Part shown: in pieces, positions 8,408-16,172 of the stretch
Layout of the letters: each line of letters begins with the position of its first letter
Position numbering within the stretch: the first letter of the stretch is position 1
Assembly (NCBI RefSeq): GCF_000017585.1
Contig: NC_009714.1
Coordinates: 1,396,663 to 1,460,662 of the forward strand
From: Campylobacter hominis ATCC BAA-381
GTDB taxonomy: Bacteria > Campylobacterota > Campylobacteria > Campylobacterales > Campylobacteraceae
Length of the DNA: 64,000 nucleotides
Direction: 5' to 3'
The notes under the pieces: generated by a model
Databases searched by the model: none
What the model was told of the DNA's origin: nothing
What the model saw: only the letters and a program-made list of their open reading frames with translations
Program-made: the position numbers and the translations under genes

Positions 8408-9106
8408 ATGAATAATATAATTATCAACAATGTAGAAGTTGAATTTGAAGTAGTTAAAGATAAAGTTTTTACAAACTCACTTCAAATAGCTGAAGTTTTT
8501 GAAAAAGAGCATAAAAATATTATTAGAATAATTGAGAATTTGCCGAATGATGATTTCCGACAGCTCAATTTTGAGCCGTCGTGCGAAGTCCGCAGAAATG
8601 GACTTTTTGATAAAGAGACAAAATTTTATAATTTAACCAGAGATGGCTTTTCGCTTTTGGTGATGAGTTTTACAGGCGAAAAAGCTTACAAATTTAAAAT
8701 AGCGTATATTAATGCCTTTAATAAAATGGAAGCCATACTGAAAGAGCCGATGAGCGAAATAGATATTTTGATTAAACAAGCGGAACTTTTAAAAGAAAAT
8801 CAACAAAAGATGAAAGCGCTTGAAGCAAAAACCGATGAACTTCATAAAGAGCAGTTAAAAGCAAGAAATAATATTAATCGTATTTTGGCTAATGATAAAG
8901 AATTGACGGTAATCGCTTATGCGAGCCTGAATGGCATAAAAGCGAACTCTTATAACGCCGCTATCATCGGCAAAAAAGCGGCTAAATTAAGCAGAGAACA
9001 AGGAATTTGCACGGGCTCTACTATCGATAAAAGGTTCGGCAAGGTAAATACCTACGATACTGATATTTTAAAGCAGGTATTTGACAAGCATTTTGAAAGT
9101 TTTTAA
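8408..9106 (+). CDS. Rha family phage-type regulatory protein
   Basis: 232 residues. The Rha domain covers residues about 10-110: 'VFTNSLQIAEVFEKEHKNII', then 'LTRDGFSLLVMSFTGEKAYK' and 'FKIAYINAFNKME', all characteristic of the family. A coiled-coil region follows (about 115-165), then a C-terminal domain with 'VIAYASLNGIKANSYNAAII' and 'GSTIDKRFGKVNTYDTDIL', often seen in Campylobacter prophage proteins of this class. Rha proteins interfere with phage growth or act in phage regulation; the exact role is unclear. AAAAAGGAT precedes the ATG. Confidence 0.85.
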   Translation: MNNIIINNVEVEFEVVKDKVFTNSLQIAEVFEKEHKNIIRIIENLPNDDFRQLNFEPSCEVRRNGLFDKETKFYNLTRDGFSLLVMSFTGEKAYKFKIAYINAFNKMEAILKEPMSEIDILIKQAELLKENQQKMKALEAKTDELHKEQLKARNNINRILANDKELTVIAYASLNGIKANSYNAAIIGKKAAKLSREQGICTGSTIDKRFGKVNTYDTDILKQVFDKHFESF

Positions 9107-9132
9107 GTCGCTTTTATGTAGAATTTTAAAAA

Positions 9133-9158
9133 AAGGCGGTTAGGATAAAAACCGCCTT
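9133..9158. terminator. GC-rich hairpin after the Rha gene
   Basis: AAGGCGGT (9133-9140) pairs with ACCGCCTT (9151-9158) around a 10-nt loop. A-rich, not T-rich, sequence follows, so it may be a pause site or mRNA-stabilising hairpin rather than a classical intrinsic terminator. Confidence 0.5.
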
Positions 9159-9182
9159 AATAAAAATAAAAAAATAAAAGAT

Positions 9183-9923
9183 ATGAGTATTATACACAAT
9201 TTTGACGATGTAATCAACAGTTTAAATAAAAATACCAAATTAAATCTCGCAATTGATACTATTCGATCCGACTTCTATAAAAACGGCATTGCCCCGAACC
9301 TCAACACGAATAAAATAAACGCACTGAAAACCATTGCTGAAAATTACGGTTATAAATGGCGGAAACTTAATAAAAAGAACGATGATTTTATTAAAATTTA
9401 TAAGCGCTATCACTACGATAAAAAACTTGACTTGACAAATATCTACACGCTTACGGATAACGAAAAGATTTTGCCGATTTATTACGCGAATACTACAAAC
9501 GGCAACAGACATAAATCACGCCTTGAAATTTACGCGCTTAAACAATACGACAGAGAAAAGCCCGATTACGAGCTTATAAATAAGCTTTTAAGAGTTGTTA
9601 ATACAATCACAAGCATTGATTTATGTTTCGACTTTAAAGAGCCTTTAAACACCGATAAATTAAAAAAGAATTTTAATTTCAGAGAATACGGCGAAACAAG
9701 CCCGACAGTTTATTTTGATTTAGAGTTATACAATTTAGTGCAACGATTTTATATTTACGATAAACAGTTGAAAGATAATTTAAAATATCCGCTTTATCGC
9801 ATAGAAACCGAAATAATGCTTAATTTAAAGCGATTATGCAATAGCAACATCAAAACATTAGGCGGTAAAATAATGGCAATTTACGGCTTATTAGAACACG
9901 TTATAAGCGCATTGAAAAATTAA
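9183..9923 (+). CDS. Candidate replication initiation protein (Rep_trans-like)
   Basis: 246 residues, soluble. The central part reads 'VNTITSIDLCFDF', then 'SPTVYFDLELYNLVQRFYIY' and 'DKQLKDNLKYPLYRIETEIM'. A YxxD/E strand followed by 'xIYDK...' and 'R-x-E' is the pattern of the Rep_trans/replication initiation factor family (rolling-circle initiators of plasmids and integrative elements). I do not see a certain catalytic Tyr motif and the match is by pattern, so this is a hypothesis. The neighbourhood supports it: a repressor overlaps its end by 4 nt on the other strand and an iteron-rich region lies in the same element. Confidence 0.45.
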   Translation: MSIIHNFDDVINSLNKNTKLNLAIDTIRSDFYKNGIAPNLNTNKINALKTIAENYGYKWRKLNKKNDDFIKIYKRYHYDKKLDLTNIYTLTDNEKILPIYYANTTNGNRHKSRLEIYALKQYDREKPDYELINKLLRVVNTITSIDLCFDFKEPLNTDKLKKNFNFREYGETSPTVYFDLELYNLVQRFYIYDKQLKDNLKYPLYRIETEIMLNLKRLCNSNIKTLGGKIMAIYGLLEHVISALKN

Positions 9924-10156
9924 GCGTCATTTGATTTTAAATTTTCAATATCGACCTCATCATTAAAAATCTTTTTAACTTTATCAAATTTTGATGATTT
10001 AATATAGTTTTCAAGCCAAGAAATAACCCAACGCGGAATAGCTTGAGAACTACCCCAATTATTAACGGAATTATATTTCATACCGACAATTTCAGCAAAC
10101 TTTTTTTTAGTTAAATCGGCTTTTTCTAAAAGCTTATTAAATTCTTTTCTATCCAT
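9920..10156 (-). CDS. HTH repressor of the element
   Basis: 78 residues. 'ADLTKKKFAEIVGMKYNSVN' followed by 'NWGSSQAIPRWVISWLENYI' is a Cro/CI-type helix-turn-helix and its supporting helices. It is on the opposite strand to most element genes and is divergent from the gene at 10296; the 139 bp between them holds a strong promoter and repeated AT-rich sites. This is the layout of a lysogeny-type switch, with this protein as the probable repressor. It overlaps the end of the candidate rep gene by 4 nt, tail to tail. Confidence 0.75.
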   Translation of the reverse strand: MDRKEFNKLLEKADLTKKKFAEIVGMKYNSVNNWGSSQAIPRWVISWLENYIKSSKFDKVKKIFNDEVDIENLKSNDA

Positions 10157-10164
10157 AATATTAC

Positions 10165-10275
10165 CTTTATTTAATGATGATATTATGCCAAAAAATACTT
10201 AAAACATTATTTAAACACTTGACATAATAATTAAATAATGATAATATTCTAATTATAAATACTTTTTTAAGTATA
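10165..10275. promoter_or_regulatory. Divergent control region with sigma-70 promoter and repeated operators
   Basis: A consensus promoter reads rightward: TTGACA (10219-10224), 17-bp spacer, TAATAT (10242-10247). Two related sites overlap it and the repressor's own start region: TTTAATGATGATATTATG near 10169-10186 and TTAAATAATGATAATATT near 10231-10248. A further inverted pair ATACTT...AAGTAT follows at 10259-10276. Repression of the rightward promoter by the 78-residue HTH protein, with autoregulation, is the likely function. Confidence 0.65.
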
Positions 10276-10295
10276 AATGTATAAAGGAGCGAAAA

Positions 10296-10547
10296 ATGGA
10301 AAAGGCTTTGTGTAAAAATGAAATACGGGACGATGTAATGGAAAAATTCATTGAGTTTTTAGGCGAATATAAAAACGATGATGACGCGTATAATGCGCTT
10401 GATTGTGCTTATGATTTATTCTTTGCGCTTAAAAATCTAGCCACTAATTTTAACGCTTTAAAAGACAAACATAACGCGATGAAAGCGGAGTTTTTCGCCC
10501 TTAAAGCAGCTTATCACGATTTACTGTTAAAACACGGTAGCGAGTAA
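10296..10547 (+). CDS. Small hypothetical protein under the element's main promoter
   Basis: 83 residues beginning MEKALCKNEIRDDVMEKFIE, acidic N-terminal half, then 'ALDCAYDLFFALKNLATNFN' and an Ala/Lys-rich helical segment likely to be a coiled coil. It shares DCAYDLF with the protein at 7874. An AAAGGAGCGAAAA ribosome site precedes the ATG. As the only gene downstream of the strong divergent promoter before a 1.6-kb gap, it may be an early regulator (for instance an antirepressor); this is inference. Confidence 0.6.
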   Translation: MEKALCKNEIRDDVMEKFIEFLGEYKNDDDAYNALDCAYDLFFALKNLATNFNALKDKHNAMKAEFFALKAAYHDLLLKHGSE

Positions 10548-11226
10548 AATTTATAAATTTTGTTTATAAATTATAAAAAGCTTAAAAAGAAACAATAGAA
10601 AGAGTTTATTAAAAAAATTAATCAAAATAAACTTTAAAAACCGCGAAGCTTAAAAAAATCATTAACCAAATATTTAACTTTAAGCTTTGCAAAAATGTGT
10701 AGTCGTTATTTATCCAAATCAGTTCATTTTGTTTATTGAAAATTAAAAAATTTCTAAATTTGAAATTCTCATCTAAATAGCCGTGTAGCGTCGTTAAATC
10801 AACGTTAAAAAAACGGTATTTTTCAACTTTAAGAATTCGACCCTCTTAATGTGTATCATTTTAATACAACTAACTAATAACATATTAAGACTTTTTTTAA
10901 TTAAATATTCATTTAACCTTAAATTATTATTCGCGCGATTTTTAAAAATTTCTTAATCAACTTTACTTTTTTTGCTTTTAAAAAAATATCCACGTTTAAA
11001 AGAAGTCAAATAAAAGCTAAAAACACATCTTTTACGGATAAAAAAGTCAAAAGTTAAATAAACGCATTTTAAAGGCTCATAAAAGCAAAAACTCAAAAAG
11101 ACATAACTTTATATGCCTTAACAAAATAAAATCGATTTTTGAGCCTTATTTTGATTAATAAATCAATTTTTAAACAAATAAAAAATAAAAATCTTTTTTT
11201 ACAAAAAAAAATCATCAGCCAATTTC

Positions 11227-11242
11227 GGACTATCGATAGTCC
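11227..11242. repeat. Perfect 16-bp palindrome
   Basis: GGACTATCGATAGTCC is its own reverse complement, and short AATT flanks extend the symmetry loosely. The GC-richer dyad stands out in the AT-rich surroundings and could be a binding, nicking or resolution site. Confidence 0.8.
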
Positions 11243-11395
11243 AATTTTTGAGAAATCGTAAAAACTACGATAAAATCGATATTTCACGCATACCACTTTA
11301 ACGAAATCAATATATAAAATGGCACAGTTAAAATTTAAAATATCCTATTTTAGGCATTTTTAAAGCACTTTTTACTTAATACTTTTTCTCAAAAA

Positions 11396-11540
11396 TGAGA
11401 AATGCATTTCTCAAAAAGAGAGAAAAAGAAAAAAAAGAGAAAAAAAGAGAAAAGAGAAAAAGAGAAAAGAAAAGTAACATAAAAGAAAAGAGTAAAAGAG
11501 TTAAAGAGAATAAAAAAGAGAAAAAAAATAAAAAGAGTAG
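11396..11540. repeat. 18-bp palindrome followed by a purine-rich GAGAAA tract
   Basis: TGAGAAATGCATTTCTCA (11396-11413) is a perfect palindrome, preceded by TTTCTCAAAAA and followed by AAAAAGAGAGAAAAAG. From there to about 11540 the plus strand is almost only A and G, made of irregular GAGAAA/AAAGAGAA repeats. Such a tract can form unusual DNA structures or ease unwinding. Confidence 0.75.
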
Positions 11541-11871
11541 AAACTTTTTATTTTATAAATTAACCTAAATTTTCTTTTTTTCTTTTGGTTCTTTTCTTTT
11601 TTTCTTTTTTTTGTTTATTATTTTTTATTTTTATTTTGAAATTTTAAAAAGTTTGTGTGTGATTTTATACAATTCAGCATTTTTATTCAGCTTTTTTTAT
11701 TTTTATTTTGCATATAAACACGAAAATCGAAAATTTATAAAAAAATTCTGTAGGACTATTTTACATATTTGCCTATCGTATGTGGCGGTGGGGGGGGAGT
11801 AGATAAAGTTTTTTATATAATTTTTCTTATAGATAAAAATTATTAAATAATAATTTTTATTAATTAGTAAC

Positions 11872-11922
11872 AATATATTCTCTTTATAAAATTATATATT
11901 CTCTTTATAAATTATATATTCC
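11872..11922. repeat. Tandem 20-bp AT-rich repeats
   Basis: The unit ATTATATATTCTCTTTATAA occurs about two and a half times in tandem (units at 11872-11890, 11891-11910 and a partial one at 11911-11922). AT-rich tandem repeats next to iterons are typical of duplex-unwinding elements. Confidence 0.7.
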
Positions 11923-11950
11923 GTTAGCTTAAAATTTAACACCTTTTAAC

Positions 11951-11980
11951 TTTACCACGTTTTACCACGTTTTACCACTC
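11951..11980. repeat. 10-bp tandem iterons TTTACCACGT
   Basis: TTTACCACGT at 11951 and 11961, then TTTACCACTC at 11971; related TTTACC copies follow at 12031 and 12042. Short head-to-tail repeats of this kind bind initiators in plasmid origins. Confidence 0.7.
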
Positions 11981-12135
11981 CATACCTAACAACGCTATTA
12001 ACGCACTTAAAACACTATTTAACCCCTAAATTTACCCTATTTTTACCACTATTTTATAACTTTATGATGAGAAAACACCCCTATAATCGATGTTTAAAAG
12101 CAATGAAAAAAATTAAAATTCTTTTCAGCTTATAT

Positions 12136-12151
12136 TGTGTATTATTACACA
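12136..12151. promoter_or_regulatory. Probable HicB operator
   Basis: TGTGTA-TTAT-TACACA, a perfect 6-bp inverted repeat 33 bp before hicA. HicB-type antitoxins with ribbon-helix-helix tails repress their own operon by binding such palindromes in the promoter. Confidence 0.6.
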
Positions 12152-12184
12152 CAAGATAAAAATTAAATAAGGATAAAAAAAAAT

Positions 12185-12415
12185 ATGAGTTCGATTTTAA
12201 AATTAATCGAAAAAATACAAAATCAGCCTACAAATGTCAATTATAACGACATCAAAAAGATTTTAGAGTATTTTGGCTACGAGCTTAAAAGCGTTCGCGG
12301 CTCTCATCATAAATTCGCAAAAGGCAATGAAACAATAATAATACCTTACCATAAACCGATTAAAGAGATTTATGTAACAAAGATTTTAAACAGAATTAAA
12401 GGGGATAAGCAATGA
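12185..12415 (+). CDS. hicA: HicA family mRNA interferase toxin
   Basis: 76 residues, the usual HicA size. The dsRBD-like fold is shown by 'DIKKILEYFGYELKSVRGSH' and the catalytic His41 in GSHHKF, followed by a strand (ETIIIPYHKP) and a C-terminal helix (IYVTKILNRI). HicA cuts mRNA and tmRNA, and HicB binds and inhibits it. The stop codon overlaps the start of hicB by 4 nt, so both are made in coupled fashion. It sits at the right end of the integrative element, where it probably stabilises the element in the population. Confidence 0.9.
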   Translation: MSSILKLIEKIQNQPTNVNYNDIKKILEYFGYELKSVRGSHHKFAKGNETIIIPYHKPIKEIYVTKILNRIKGDKQ

Positions 12416-12762
12416 AAAAAGATTTAAATTATTATCTTAATTTACCATACACTATAAGCGTAAAAAAGCTAAAAGACGGTGATTATTACGCGGAATATAC
12501 AGACGCTGTTTTAACAAAAAACACGCTTATGGCAGGTTGGGGCAAAAATGAAATGGAAGCTATAAACGATTTAAAAGAAGCGTTTTCGTGTTTCGTAGAG
12601 AGTGCATTAAAAGACGGCGATTTTATACCTGAGCCAAACGATAAAAGCGTTCGAGTAAATATTTGCTTACCGCGAAGCTTATTAAATGCTATCGATAAAG
12701 TAACTAAAAATAGAAGTAAATTTTTAAGTGAAGCGGCAAATATGAAACTTGCTAAAATTTAA
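12412..12762 (+). CDS. hicB: HicB family antitoxin with ribbon-helix-helix domain
   Basis: 116 residues. An N-terminal partial-RNase-H-like domain contains 'ISVKKLKDGDYYAEYTDAVL' and 'AGWGKNEMEAINDLKEAF'. The C-terminal part 'SVRVNICLPRSLLNAIDKVT' followed by 'KNRSKFLSEAA' is a ribbon-helix-helix DNA-binding domain. It neutralises HicA and represses the operon, presumably at the palindrome 12136-12151. It is the last gene of the element, 300 bp before the right att site. Confidence 0.9.
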   Translation: MKKDLNYYLNLPYTISVKKLKDGDYYAEYTDAVLTKNTLMAGWGKNEMEAINDLKEAFSCFVESALKDGDFIPEPNDKSVRVNICLPRSLLNAIDKVTKNRSKFLSEAANMKLAKI

Positions 12763-13060
12763 CAGTTTCAATGTGCTTATTTACAAATAAAAAAAATCAA
12801 GCCTGAAAAGAAAAGTAAAAAAGAGCTTTAAAATATTCGTGTAAAAAATAGTTATCATTTTAGATTATTTTCGATATAATTCACAGCAAAAAATAAAAAC
12901 CCCGTTTTATACTTCATCAACTCATAAAAGCATTTTTTCAAATCATAAAAAAAGATAGACGAAAAAAGAAATAATAATAAAAATAATAAGAAAATGCGAT
13001 TTTTTAGAAACCTTAAAGCACTTCAAACTCCCTTAAATACGATATTATTACTAGCTTACT

Positions 13061-13084
13061 TTCAAGCCCATTCGGGGCCACCAT
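13061..13084 (+). repeat. attR of the element
   Basis: 24-bp direct repeat of the tRNA-Val 3' end (one difference from 5577-5600), including the CCATTCGGGGCCACCAT core. No tRNA structure surrounds this copy, which identifies it as the right junction. Confidence 0.9.
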
Positions 13085-13698
13085 TAATAGCTAATTTCAA
13101 TTACAATATAAATAAATCATTTGCAGTAATAAAATCATTTAAAAACTGATTTTATACAGTTTATAAATTTTTTATTTTATTTAATAATTCATTATTTTGG
13201 CTCATTTTTTATTTTATTTGTGAGCTAATTTTCTTATGTTATTATAAAAGTTTAACAAAATATAAAATCCTTATAATATACCGAACACAATTTGAATTTT
13301 ATGACAGTAGAGTTATCGGCTTCTTCTTAAATAAAATATTAGTTATGTAATTTGATTTAATGTATTTTTGAAAAATACATTTTAGTATATTTTTCAAATT
13401 CATTGTTTATCGGTAAGCCATAAACTCAAATTAAGCGCAAAAAAATCTTAGAACTGATAGCCTGAGTGAAAATATCAATTAGATAAATTTGAATAAATAC
13501 CTTTTTATACCGTTCGCCATAATTTTATTGACTTAAATACATTATATCATATCACTTATGACGCTAAGCAAAAACCAATACAATATGCTCTATACTACAT
13601 AAAACATTGACGCTTTGCACTTTAACTTAGAATAATAAAAGTAGTTTTTAAAACTATTTGGATAGTTTTAGGAAGAAAAGGGGTATAAAAAATCAAAC
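13085..13698. other. Intergenic region right of the element
   Basis: No gene seen. Contains a near-perfect 11-bp inverted repeat at 13359-13381 (AATGTATTTTT, one G, AAAAATACATT) that could be a terminator or a binding site. Before the insertion this was the sequence downstream of tRNA-Val. Confidence 0.5.
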
Positions 13699-14163
13699 TC
13701 ACTCTTTAAAAATAAAGCTTATAAGTGTTTTATTTACATCTTTTATATTATACTTTTGTTCAGCTATTTTCCTGCTCTCTTTACCCATTTTAGCTATTAA
13801 ATTTGGATTGTTTATAAATAGCTCCATTTTACTTACTAAACTCTTAACATCACAAATAGGAACTAGATAACCATTCACACCATCAACGACTGTTTCTTTG
13901 CAGCCAACACTATTGGTTGTTATTATGGCTCTACCGATAGCCATAGCTTCTTGAGTGCTTCTTGGAACTCCCTCTCTATAATAAGACGGAAGAACAAAAA
14001 CTGAACTATTTTCTATCCACTCATTTGGATTGCTGACAAAACCTGGATATGTAATGATACCGCTTTGTATATAGTCGTCCAAAACTTTTTTGCTCAAGCT
14101 AAAAGGATTATTCTCATCAAAAGAGCCCAAAACAATAAACTCCACATTTTCTTTATATTTTTC
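13699..14163 (-). pseudogene. Truncated family 4 glycosyltransferase (C-terminal half only)
   Basis: Encodes the GT-B C-terminal domain only: 'VEFIVLGSFDENNPF', 'GITYPGFVSN'-type segment, then 'SSVFVLPSYYREGVPRSTQE' with the donor-binding E-x7-E, and 'GVNGYLVPICDVKSLVSKM'. A complete GT4 enzyme has about 370 residues; here the frame is closed by TAA at 14164-14166, six codons before the GTG at 14145, and the DNA beyond has stops in all frames. The acceptor-binding half is missing, so the protein should be inactive. It is similar in type to the PglA-like transferases of the group and lies at the 3' end of the polysaccharide operon. Confidence 0.8.
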
Positions 14164-14309
14164 TTATAGCTAAACAAATATATTCTGCTTATACTCAATC
14201 CAATATCCCGCTGAAACTAATATTAAAACTATGAAAAAATAGATTTCAACCAGTACTTATCTGTTAGTTATAATATATAAACATTTACATAATTAAACAC
14301 ATGATGTAA

Positions 14310-15008
14310 TTATAGCTTTTTTGACAATAATAAATATAAAAATTTAATAAAAACTATATTTCTTTTTATCCTAGTTGGTTCTCTCATTAGTCTATAAAAC
14401 CACTCCAAATTATTCTTTAAAAAAAAATTTGGTGCTCTTTTTTTCAAACCAGAATATATATCAAAACTGCCACCCAAACCCATATATAGGGCTGGGTATT
14501 CTTGCGATAACTCTTCCATAAAATATTCCTGCTTTGGTGAACCCTGAGCAACAAAAACAATATCGGCTTTCGATGACATTAAGTCATTTTTTAATTGTCT
14601 CTTATCTGTTTCATTTATGTATCCGTTTCTATATCCAACAATGTCAATACCGCTAAATTTATTTTGCAATTTGTCAACAACTTTTTTTATAACCTCATCA
14701 GTAGAGCCTATCAAATAAAATTTTTTATTTTTATAGTATCTTTCAATAATATCCAACCAAAATTCACAACCCGGTATTTTTATAGCATTCTTTATTCCTT
14801 TTTGCCTTAGAGCCCATACGGCACCTATACCATCTGGATAACCAATATTATTATTTACAATATTTTTAAGCCTATTGTCATTTTTCATTATTTTTTCAGC
14901 ATTTATAGCTACCAAAATCTTTTTTTTATTGTCTATAAAATTCAAAAAAGACTCCTTGGAAGGGAAATGCTTCACACTATAGCCATTCAATGTGATATTT
15001 TTATACAT
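14310..15008 (-). CDS. WecG/TagA/CpsF family glycosyltransferase (GT26)
   Basis: 232 residues, the normal GT26 length. Family motifs: 'PDGIGAVWALRQKG' (residues 58-71), 'FYLIGSTDEVI' (97-107) and 'GSPKQE' (156-161), with 'MGLGGSFDIYSG' and the terminal basic segment 'EWFYRLMREPTRIKRN'. WecG adds ManNAcA and TagA adds ManNAc to GlcNAc-PP-undecaprenol. With wecB and wecC in the same operon, transfer of ManNAcA is the likely reaction. The start overlaps the end of the upstream GT4 by 8 nt. Confidence 0.88.
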   Translation of the reverse strand: MYKNITLNGYSVKHFPSKESFLNFIDNKKKILVAINAEKIMKNDNRLKNIVNNNIGYPDGIGAVWALRQKGIKNAIKIPGCEFWLDIIERYYKNKKFYLIGSTDEVIKKVVDKLQNKFSGIDIVGYRNGYINETDKRQLKNDLMSSKADIVFVAQGSPKQEYFMEELSQEYPALYMGLGGSFDIYSGLKKRAPNFFLKNNLEWFYRLMREPTRIKRNIVFIKFLYLLLSKKL

Positions 15009-16146
15009 TTAATAACTCCAATTCTTTTTTTGTAGTAATTTTAATATCTATTTTTTCTATTGATTTTCTTGCGTTTTCAGACAGCCTTAAAAATAAATTT
15101 TTATTTGAAATAAGTTCATCTAACTTATTTGCCGCATCTTTTAAATCATATGGAGATATCAACAAACCATTAATATTATTAGTAATAAATTCAGATATAG
15201 CACAAACATCAAAAGATATAGTTGGCAACCCAGATGACATGGCCTCACACATTGATACACCTTGAGCATCCATTTTTGTAACAGCATAATATATCCCATG
15301 TTGTTTATGTATTTTTGGGATATCTTTATGTTCTATAAAGCTATTATGTAAATTTATTTTATTGCTCAAATTTAAATCCCTTATGTATTTTACGATGTTA
15401 TTATATTCATTTCCTTTTCCATATATATTTAAACTAACATTATAATTTGTAATATATTTCATAGTATCAATAGATAGATCTACTGCATATTTACCTTTTA
15501 AAATTAACGGTCTAATGGTTAAAATTTTATATTTATTATTATATAAATTTTCTTGATAGTAAAATAAATTAGTATCTATGCCATTTGGTATAATGAAAAT
15601 TTTATTTTCAAATTTTACCCCAAGAGTATTTTCCGCTTCTTTTTGCATCCACTTTGACACCGAAACAAATTTTATATTTTTAGTATTTTTTAAAATATCT
15701 TGAATGGTATTTTTCATTTTATGTATGAGATAGAAATCTCTATATAAAAACCTTATAATACTTTTTGGTTGAGAAAACTTAATATCATCTGTTCTACTCT
15801 TTAGAATTTTTTGAACCTCTATGCCATGTATAAAAAACAATGTTTTTATATCGTTTTTAATAATATGTTGATATATAACACCACCATCTATCTCATCAAT
15901 CAGTGAATGAATTAGCAAATGAATTATCACACAACATTTATCATCTAAACTTTTTATAATTTCTTTTGATGTCATATAGTTTACTTTTATTCCATCAATA
16001 TTATAGGTATATTTATTTTTTGAAGGAACAAAAACTTCCACACTGTGCCCATAATTTAAATATTCCATATTTCTAGTATGAACAAACATATGATTATATG
16101 GATTATTTAAACTAGGATACCTTCCTGTTATAACTTTTATTTTCAA
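15001..16146 (-). CDS. Family 4 glycosyltransferase
   Basis: 381 residues with GT-B fold. N-terminal 'MKIKVITGRYPSLNNPYNHM', the domain linker 'FIIPNGIDTNLFY', then 'YKILTIRPLILKGKYAVDLS', 'KINLHNSFIEHKDIPKIH' and the donor site 'DAQGVSMCEAMSSGLPTISF' (E-x7-E type). Starts at a TTG with AGGAG 5 nt upstream. It would add one sugar to the lipid-linked repeat unit on the cytoplasmic face. The sugar specificity cannot be read from sequence. Overlaps the GT26 gene by 8 nt. Confidence 0.85.
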   Translation of the reverse strand: MKIKVITGRYPSLNNPYNHMFVHTRNMEYLNYGHSVEVFVPSKNKYTYNIDGIKVNYMTSKEIIKSLDDKCCVIIHLLIHSLIDEIDGGVIYQHIIKNDIKTLFFIHGIEVQKILKSRTDDIKFSQPKSIIRFLYRDFYLIHKMKNTIQDILKNTKNIKFVSVSKWMQKEAENTLGVKFENKIFIIPNGIDTNLFYYQENLYNNKYKILTIRPLILKGKYAVDLSIDTMKYITNYNVSLNIYGKGNEYNNIVKYIRDLNLSNKINLHNSFIEHKDIPKIHKQHGIYYAVTKMDAQGVSMCEAMSSGLPTISFDVCAISEFITNNINGLLISPYDLKDAANKLDELISNKNLFLRLSENARKSIEKIDIKITTKKELELLNV

Positions 16147-16172
16147 TTAATCTCCTTTTTTAAAACAATATA

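Larger units (their letters stand above)
10548..12184. other. 1.6-kb non-coding, dyad- and iteron-rich region of the element
   Basis: No credible gene in 1.64 kb. It contains a perfect 16-bp palindrome (11227-11242), a hairpin ATCGTA-AAAAC-TACGAT (11255-11271), a perfect 18-bp palindrome (11396-11413), a purine-rich GAGAAA tract (about 11414-11540), a G8 tract (11790-11797), tandem 20-bp AT-rich repeats (11872-11922) and 10-bp TTTACCACGT iterons (11951-11980). Together these look like a replication origin or a control/packaging site rather than a leftover spacer. Confidence 0.6.
5577..13084. mobile_element. 7.5-kb integrative element in tRNA-Val
   Basis: Bounded by 24-bp repeats that differ at one base: the 3' part of tRNA-Val (5577-5600) and an isolated copy with no tRNA around it (13061-13084). 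Between them, in order: repeat-rich int promoter region, tyrosine integrase, AlpA/Xis-like protein, three small proteins, a Rha-type protein, a candidate replication initiator, a convergent HTH repressor, a divergent operon gene, a 1.6-kb non-coding region with dyads and iterons, and HicAB. There are no phage structural or conjugation genes, so it is a small island or a satellite-type element that would need a helper to move between cells. Confidence 0.9.

Noticed and set aside
11396-11540. Possible CRISPR array in the repeat-rich part of the element
   Set aside because: The repeats are irregular A/G runs with no regular repeat-spacer spacing, and no cas gene is near.
11611-11802. 63-codon hydrophobic frame ending at the G8 tract
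   Set aside because: Phe/Tyr-rich low-complexity translation of T-rich DNA, no ribosome site; kept only as a note on the G tract.
13658-13870. Plus-strand frame opposite the truncated glycosyltransferase
   Set aside because: Overlaps clear GT4 coding sequence on the other strand and has no ribosome site.
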